Shown here: positions 60,701 to 64,000 of the stretch, piece after piece
How positions within the stretch are numbered: the stretch's first letter is position 1
How the letters are laid out: every line of letters starts with the position of its first letter
DNA from: Hahella sp. HN01
GTDB lineage: Bacteria > Pseudomonadota > Gammaproteobacteria > Pseudomonadales > Oleiphilaceae
Length of the DNA stretch: 64,000 nucleotides
Assembly (NCBI RefSeq): GCF_018986435.1
Contig: NZ_JAHMIN010000025.1
Coordinates: 8,409 to 72,408 of the forward strand
Direction of reading: 5' to 3'
Program-made: the position numbers and the translations under genes
The notes under the pieces: generated by a model
Told to the model about the DNA's origin: nothing
Databases searched by the model: none
Seen by the model: only the letters and a program-made list of their open reading frames with translations

Positions 60701-62598
60701 CGGTGATCGCCCGGGACGACGGCGCCGGCATGCGCCTGCTGGCTTATGTGGAGCCCCGCCAGACCGTCGGATTTGATGTCGCCGATCTACGCGCCTGGTT
60801 GCGCAAACGTCTGCCCGACTACATGGCGCCCGCCCGCATCCTGACTCTGGAGAAAATGCCGGTCACCGTCAGCGGCAAGATCAACCGCCGCGCCCTGCCC
60901 GCGCCGGACGCGTTGAGCGACGTCCCGGAACTGCTGGCGGAGCCGCGCAGCGCTTTGGAGCGCAGTCTGCATGATATGTGGAGCGAGTTGCTGGCGCTGC
61001 CGCATATCGATATCCGCGCCAACTTCTTTGAACTGGGGGGCCACAGTCTGCTGGTCACCCGTCTGCTGAACCGCATTCGCGCACGTCTGGGCGTGGACGC
61101 CACGGTCAGAGACGTCTTCGAAAATCCCAGCATCGCCGAGCTGGCGGAGAGGCTGGCGGCGCTGGCTCCCGCGGCGACGGACGACGGCGAACGCTTATGC
61201 GCGCAGACCCGGCCCGCCGCGCCGCCGCTTTCCTTCGCCCAGGAGCGCTTGTGGTTTCTGCACCAACTGGAAGGCGCGGCGGCGGGATATAACATGCCTC
61301 TCGCCATGGAACTGAAAGGCTCCCTGGACGCCCAGGCGCTGCACGACAGTTTCCGCGACATCATCGCCCGCCATGAGGTGCTGCGCACCCGTTTTCATAT
61401 GGCGGGAGACGCGCCGGTGCAGGAGATCCACAGCGACACTGCGCCGGACTGGCGCTTTTTCGATCTGTCCGCGCTGCCGGAGCCGGAGCGCGCCGAGCAG
61501 GTTCGGGAACTGGCGCGCCTGGAAGCCAACTATGCGTTCGATCTGGAAAGCGACCGCCTGTTGCGCATTCGTCTGGTGCAATTGGAGGATCAGCGCCATG
61601 TGCTGCTGGCGACCATGCATCACATCATCTTCGACGGCTGGTCCAACGGCGTGTTCGTGCGGGAGCTGCAGGCTTTCTACCACAGCCGGCGCACCGGCTC
61701 CGCCGCCGGCCTGCCGCCCATGCAGCTGCAATATGCGGACTTCGCCTGCTGGCAGCGCCGCCTGCTCACGCCGCAACGGGTGCAGCAGCATCTGGACTAT
61801 TGGCGTCAGGAACTGCAGGACGCGCCGGAGGCCATCCATCTGCCCCGTCGTCCCCACAGCGAGGCGGCGGGTCTGTGCGCCCTGGCGGTGCAGGATCTGC
61901 CAGCATCGACAGTGACCGCGTTGCAGGATTTCAACCGTCAGCAGGGCAGCTCGCTCTATATGACCATGCTCGCCGCCTTCGCCGCCCTGCTGCAGCGGCT
62001 CAGCGGGCAGTCGGACATTGTGGTGGGAACCACGGTCGCCAACCGTAATCGCCAGGAGCTGGAGAGCCTGATCGGCTTCTTCGTCAACTCCCTGCCGATC
62101 CGGCTGCGTCTGGACGCCAGCGCCAGCTTCCTGGATCTGCTGACCCAGGCCCGCGACAAAACCCTGCAGGCGCAGGCGCATCAGGAACTGCCTTTCGATC
62201 TGCTGGTGCGTTCGTTGCAATCACCGAGAGTGGCGGGCCGTCAGCCTATCTTCCAGGTGGTGTTCGACTTCCAGAACAGCGATGCGCCGGCGTCCGCCGC
62301 GCCGCCCAAAGGGAGCTTCCTGGACGATCTGGAAGTGTCTTATCTGCCGGGACAGCGCGGCTCCGCCAAGTACGATCTGGTGTTGTCCGTCAACGCCCAG
62401 GCGGAGCAGGTGCGCATTGTCTTCGAATATGACCGGGAGCGTTTCACTGCGGAAGAAATCGCCGCGCTGCAGGAGCACTACCAGCATCTGCTGGACGCCG
62501 CCGCGCAACGTCCCGGAGACAGTCTGCTGTCTCTGGCCGGCGCGGACGGCAAGCCCGCCACCGGCGAAGCGGATGCGGCGGAGGAGTTTGATTTTTAA
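54724..62598 (+). CDS. NRPS C-A(Ala-type)-PCP-C-A(Pro)-PCP-C
   Basis: 2624 residues, two modules plus an extra C domain. C1 has HHIIADA from 149 (second-motif Gly replaced by Ala). A1 from Asp671: D-L-F-N-N-A-L-T-Y-K, which I recall for alanine in cyanobacterial synthetases. PCP1 Ser1018. C2 HHIISDG from 1218. A2 from Asp1748: D-V-Q-F-I-A-H-V-V-K, a proline code. PCP2 Ser2108. C3 about 2165-2560 with HHIIFDG from 2299, not followed by A, PCP or TE. The chain ends in an acidic tail (ADAAEEFDF). C3 either releases/cyclises the peptide or passes it to a split module encoded beyond the window; the acidic tail, similar in character to the docking tails upstream, favours the latter. No thioesterase is fused. 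Confidence 0.95.
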   Translation: MTEASTAVQIYQFPLSFAQERLWFLHEFEGDNVAYNISAALQLEGPLDHAALQRALDTLIARHEILRTLFVSDGGLPTQRVLPSLHIAIERVWFADSDLEARKARAQAYFVEKNRRPFDLTQGPLLRATLVELDSSRAHSLSWLNLCIHHIIADAWSVGVIVRELAALYRAALRHRPCELPPPALQYADFAVWQRERLQGDLLQQELDFWRQQLQGAPALVNLPLDYPRTQQPSPDADYVRIDLPARLAHQARHFAGASGASLYMVLLAAFNVLIGRLSGQQDVVVGSLIANRNQADVETLVGFFVNTLPLRCDLADDPNFRDLVRRVKHTALSAYNHQDLPFERMVEALQPERDLSFPPLIQLLFVLQNAPMDAFELEGVQVTPLRLPQPGQIRFDLEVYGEEDADGFHLDFWFRSQLLHKDSVERMARQYLTLLEAALNQPQRPVMGLPMLDRDQHGELSRGLFMEAQPYPDTLCIHHLFERHAELHPELTAVMRDGRSLSYGELNRRANRLAHLLIARGIKLEDRIGVCLDRSLDMVVALLAVFKAGAGYAPLDPAYPTERIAYMLEDSGARLTLTQQAASGRLPEHVATFMLDDLETLTAGCEDSNPQRSMAADNLAYVIYTSGSTGLPKGVAIEHRSVGALIHWAQTQYHLEELEEVLATTSICFDLSVFEIFVTLCSGGRVHLADNMTALAERAGDLEVYSRVSLINTVPSAIQALLRANAVPPQVRTVNLAGEPLKQELVEQLYALPHIRRVYDLYGPSEDTTYSTCALRRPGGKANIGRPISNTLIHIIDENLQLVPRGVAGELLIGGRGLARGYLGKPELTAQRFIANPFSGDLSERLYRTGDLVRVNSDDQLEYLGRIDQQVKVRGFRIELGEIESCINELRDNSKKLVKDCVVSVIKDDSLGPYLAAYVVSAPGRSIDADDLKRRLARRLPGYMVPEAIITLDAIPLTANGKTDRKALPIPQRSARETEYVAPGNGFEQAVADVWAEVLQQEVIGVRDNFFQLGGHSLLATQIIARLNQRFGAGLTVRNLFECPNVAELAALVRERSAAAMETPAEKAIRRAPSGGARSASLAPAQMRLWFLSKIDGGSSAYNLHMTVRINGELHADRLQEAFACASARHEILRTTFHEDEALGADGAPYQRIHPELPCEFLRASVESHPSDRREAEAERLAVEAAQTPFDLSRGPLVRVLLVRLAPRRHVMLLAMHHIISDGWSIGVLFNEVKAFYQAINPETFTLDAAATLSLPPLSLQYADYAAEQILRLERPEAQRQLEYWRTQLADAPPLLELPHDRPRPTQADFAGDTLPFHIDSGLTAALRRFADAAGASLFMVSCAAFAALMKVYSRQRDIVIGAPVANRTRPELEPLIGFFVNTLALRIRSKENFTFNELLKEVKTVSLDAYEHQDPPFNKVVESLELDRALNHNPLFQVMFVLQNAPTVTRETPELEITPFPIRQQRAAFDLLFSLTESQGQMHGEAVYNRTLFDRASIERMLEVYLSLLELCVNRPDEPVLGLPLAAPAEIPAHPAQGATPLPALIQDQCERTPDLEALSWSPQAGALTDWSRLNSHVSYGEFARLANQAADWLREQGVASGDVIALWLPRSPELFVLKYAALKMGVAYTPIDPEFPLPRVRQMVESAAPRLLVTVNAQHGWEDTPCAIAPLPQLWAQLSLRRAEPPPLPDPDCVAYILYTSGSTGVPKGVAMPQRALSNLVVWHRQHPRLSAPARTLQFAAVGFDVCFQEFAATLACGGSLVLCPPRLRQDPRALMAFIRAQGVERLFLPFVALQQLAETLTEDQPGNNAIVSDNLRDVITAGEQLQISAPVRRFFRERPHCRLHNHYGPTEAHVVSALQLDDQPDRWPVLPGIGAPLCGVQLHIFNPLGQPVPAGAPGELYIGGVCLAQGYVGRDDLTAERFITTTLMSSHGEISQRLYRTGDLARRTAQGEFLYLGRIDEQVKIRGFRVEPGEVEAVLNSHDDVKAAAVIARDDGAGMRLLAYVEPRQTVGFDVADLRAWLRKRLPDYMAPARILTLEKMPVTVSGKINRRALPAPDALSDVPELLAEPRSALERSLHDMWSELLALPHIDIRANFFELGGHSLLVTRLLNRIRARLGVDATVRDVFENPSIAELAERLAALAPAATDDGERLCAQTRPAAPPLSFAQERLWFLHQLEGAAAGYNMPLAMELKGSLDAQALHDSFRDIIARHEVLRTRFHMAGDAPVQEIHSDTAPDWRFFDLSALPEPERAEQVRELARLEANYAFDLESDRLLRIRLVQLEDQRHVLLATMHHIIFDGWSNGVFVRELQAFYHSRRTGSAAGLPPMQLQYADFACWQRRLLTPQRVQQHLDYWRQELQDAPEAIHLPRRPHSEAAGLCALAVQDLPASTVTALQDFNRQQGSSLYMTMLAAFAALLQRLSGQSDIVVGTTVANRNRQELESLIGFFVNSLPIRLRLDASASFLDLLTQARDKTLQAQAHQELPFDLLVRSLQSPRVAGRQPIFQVVFDFQNSDAPASAAPPKGSFLDDLEVSYLPGQRGSAKYDLVLSVNAQAEQVRIVFEYDRERFTAEEIAALQEHYQHLLDAAAQRPGDSLLSLAGADGKPATGEADAAEEFDF

Positions 62599-62681
62599 AT
62601 TTATGCACGATTTCTAAGCGACCTGAACAGGTCTCTGCGACTGAACGAGCGTCGTCCAGCGCGAGCCAATAACAATAAAGA

Positions 62682-62714
62682 CCCGCCGCCTGCAAACAGC
62701 GGTGACGCGGCGGG
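62682..62714 (+). promoter_or_regulatory. Hairpin between the last synthetase and the radical SAM gene
   Basis: CCCGCCGC (62682-62689) pairs with GCGGCGGG (62707-62714), loop 17 nt, no T-run. It lies in the 138-bp gap; a smaller GACCT-GAAC-AGGTC hairpin precedes it near 62622. It could moderate read-through or stabilise the processed mRNA. Confidence 0.4.
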
Positions 62715-62736
62715 CTAACAAGGAAGGAAAGCGGAT

Positions 62737-64000
62737 ATGATCGATTGCCTGATTGTCGGAACCAATATGCCGCCCACTCCCGAACACGTGGAGATGGTGC
62801 GTTCCGTCGATAATCACGGCGGAGCCTGGCGCGATCTGCGGCTGGCGTTTGTGGAGCACCAGGGGCAGCCGTATACGGCGCTGGATCTGATTAACCATAT
62901 CTATGACGAAGCCGGCCAGTCCCATCGGCAGTTCAACAACCTCGACTTTCTCTGGCCGGCGGTGACCTATCTGGCGTCATTCCTGAGGCGGCGCGGCTTC
63001 ACCGTGGACTGGGTCAACCTGTTTCAACAGGAAAAAGACGAGATGCGCCGCATACTGCGCAGCGGTCAGGTGCGCACGGTGGCGGTCACCACCACGCTGT
63101 ATGTGTCGCCTCAGCCCATGATCGAAGTCATCAAGTTCGTACGCGAGCACAGCGACGCCCATATCATCGTCGGCGGGCCCTATATCTCCGGCCAGGCGGA
63201 GGTGCGCAACGCGGATGAGCTGGCCAGTCTGTTTGAATACCTGGGGGCGGATACCTACGTGATCAGCTCCGAGGGCGAACAGGCGCTGGCGCATATCATC
63301 AGCGCGCTGCAAAAAGGAGAGCCGTTGGACGGCGTCGCCAATCTGGCCATCCGCGATCCCAAAAGTCTGCTGCGACCGTTTTCCCGCACGCTGGTGGAGA
63401 CGGAGTACAACCCTCTGGAGGAGAACCCCGTCGACTATGGCCTGTTTCCGCCGGATCAGCTGTCCCAGTTTATTTCTCTGCGCACCGCCAAATCCTGTCC
63501 CTACAGCTGCGCGTTCTGCGGCTTTCCGCAACGGGCGGGCGCTTACAAGACTCTGGCGCCGGACCTGGTGGAGCAGGAGCTGGACCGTATCGCCGCGCTG
63601 GGCAATGTGGACACCCTCACCTTTCTCGACGACACCTTCAACGTGCCGAAAAAACGCTTCAAGGAAATCCTGCGGCTGATGATCCGCAAGCAATACGGCT
63701 TCCGCTGGAATTCGTTCTATCGCAGCGATCAGGGAGATTACGAAACCATTCAATTAATGCGCGAAGCGGGTTGCGAAGGCGTGTTCCTGGGCATTGAGTC
63801 CGGTAGCGACACCATGCTCAAAAACATGAACAAAACCGCGCGCCGGCGCAATTTCGCCGAGGCCATTCCGCAATTGCAGGAAGCCGGTATTTCCGCCCAC
63901 GCCAGCTTGATCGTCGGCTTCCCCGGCGAAACCGAAGACACCATTCGGGAGACGCAATCCCTGATCGAGCAAAGCAAGCCGGACTTCTACCGCGCCCAGT
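62737..64000 (+). CDS. B12-binding radical SAM enzyme, PhpK-like (3' partial)
   Basis: 421 residues are visible and the frame is open at the window end. The ATG follows AAGGAAGG at 8 nt. The N-terminus (MIDCLIVGTN, WRDLRLAFVEHQGQPYTALD) and a cobalamin-binding-like domain (VAVTTTLYVSPQPMIEVIKF, IIVGGPYIS) are followed by the radical SAM Cys triad in SCPYSCAFCGF and by FLDDTFNVPKKRF, FLGIESGSD and IVGFPGETEDT. The layout and N-terminal sequence resemble the PhpK family, whose founder methylates phosphorus in phosphinothricin biosynthesis. Other members sit beside NRPS/PKS genes with unknown substrates. Here it could C-methylate or otherwise tailor the lipopeptide (inference). Same strand, 138 bp behind the synthetases. 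Confidence 0.9.
   Translation, partial: MIDCLIVGTNMPPTPEHVEMVRSVDNHGGAWRDLRLAFVEHQGQPYTALDLINHIYDEAGQSHRQFNNLDFLWPAVTYLASFLRRRGFTVDWVNLFQQEKDEMRRILRSGQVRTVAVTTTLYVSPQPMIEVIKFVREHSDAHIIVGGPYISGQAEVRNADELASLFEYLGADTYVISSEGEQALAHIISALQKGEPLDGVANLAIRDPKSLLRPFSRTLVETEYNPLEENPVDYGLFPPDQLSQFISLRTAKSCPYSCAFCGFPQRAGAYKTLAPDLVEQELDRIAALGNVDTLTFLDDTFNVPKKRFKEILRLMIRKQYGFRWNSFYRSDQGDYETIQLMREAGCEGVFLGIESGSDTMLKNMNKTARRRNFAEAIPQLQEAGISAHASLIVGFPGETEDTIRETQSLIEQSKPDFYRAQ

Overview
The window comes from a gammaproteobacterium with high-GC coding sequence. A marine Hahella-like or other Oceanospirillales host is my best inference. The reasons are the LuxO-like sigma-54 regulator, the PAS/GAF/GGDEF enzyme, possible RsmA/CsrA-type RNA motifs, and a very large type I PKS/NRPS locus in a Gram-negative background (DUF481 outer-membrane barrel, periplasmic binding protein). 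The genus cannot be proven from this sequence alone.

Layout. 1-5061 (+): a signalling operon of a hybrid histidine kinase with HPt domain (5' end outside the window), a HATPase-receiver-PP2C protein, and a LuxO-like sigma-54 activator. 5068-7564 (-): five small genes of unknown function with lower GC; three of them encode related ~100-residue proteins. 7565-8413: an 849-bp non-coding stretch with a candidate small RNA, two intrinsic-terminator-like hairpins, and three related GC hairpins exposing GGA in hexaloops. 8414-16314: ordinary accessory genes, namely a diguanylate cyclase, a 60-residue protein, a periplasmic sugar-binding-like protein, a divergent AraC regulator/SDR pair, a DUF481 barrel, a DUF697 membrane protein and a 57-residue membrane protein.

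16486-64000 (+): a hybrid PKS/NRPS assembly line of eight synthetases (about 46 kb) followed by a B12-binding radical SAM gene that runs off the end. Module order: FAAL-ACP-KS-AT-DH-KR-ACP-C-A(Gln)-PCP / KS-AT-KR-ACP / C-A(Thr-like?)-PCP / KS-AT-KR(with inserted MT)-ACP / C-A(Gln)-PCP-E / C-A(Gln)-PCP-E / C-A(Leu-like)-PCP / C-A(Ala-type)-PCP-C-A(Pro)-PCP-C. Read colinearly, the enzymes would activate a free fatty acid and extend it to an enoyl chain. They would then add Gln, extend that by two carbons to a hydroxylated statine-like unit, and add an uncertain residue. That residue would be extended with reduction and probably methylation, followed by D-Gln, D-Gln, a Leu-like residue, Ala and Pro.

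No thioesterase, phosphopantetheinyl transferase or exporter is visible. The last synthetase ends in a condensation domain with an acidic tail, so chain completion probably needs genes beyond the window. The most notable points are the lipopeptide line with its PhpK-like radical SAM partner, the methyltransferase inserted in a ketoreductase, the terminal C domain, the hairpin array, and the three small paralogues.
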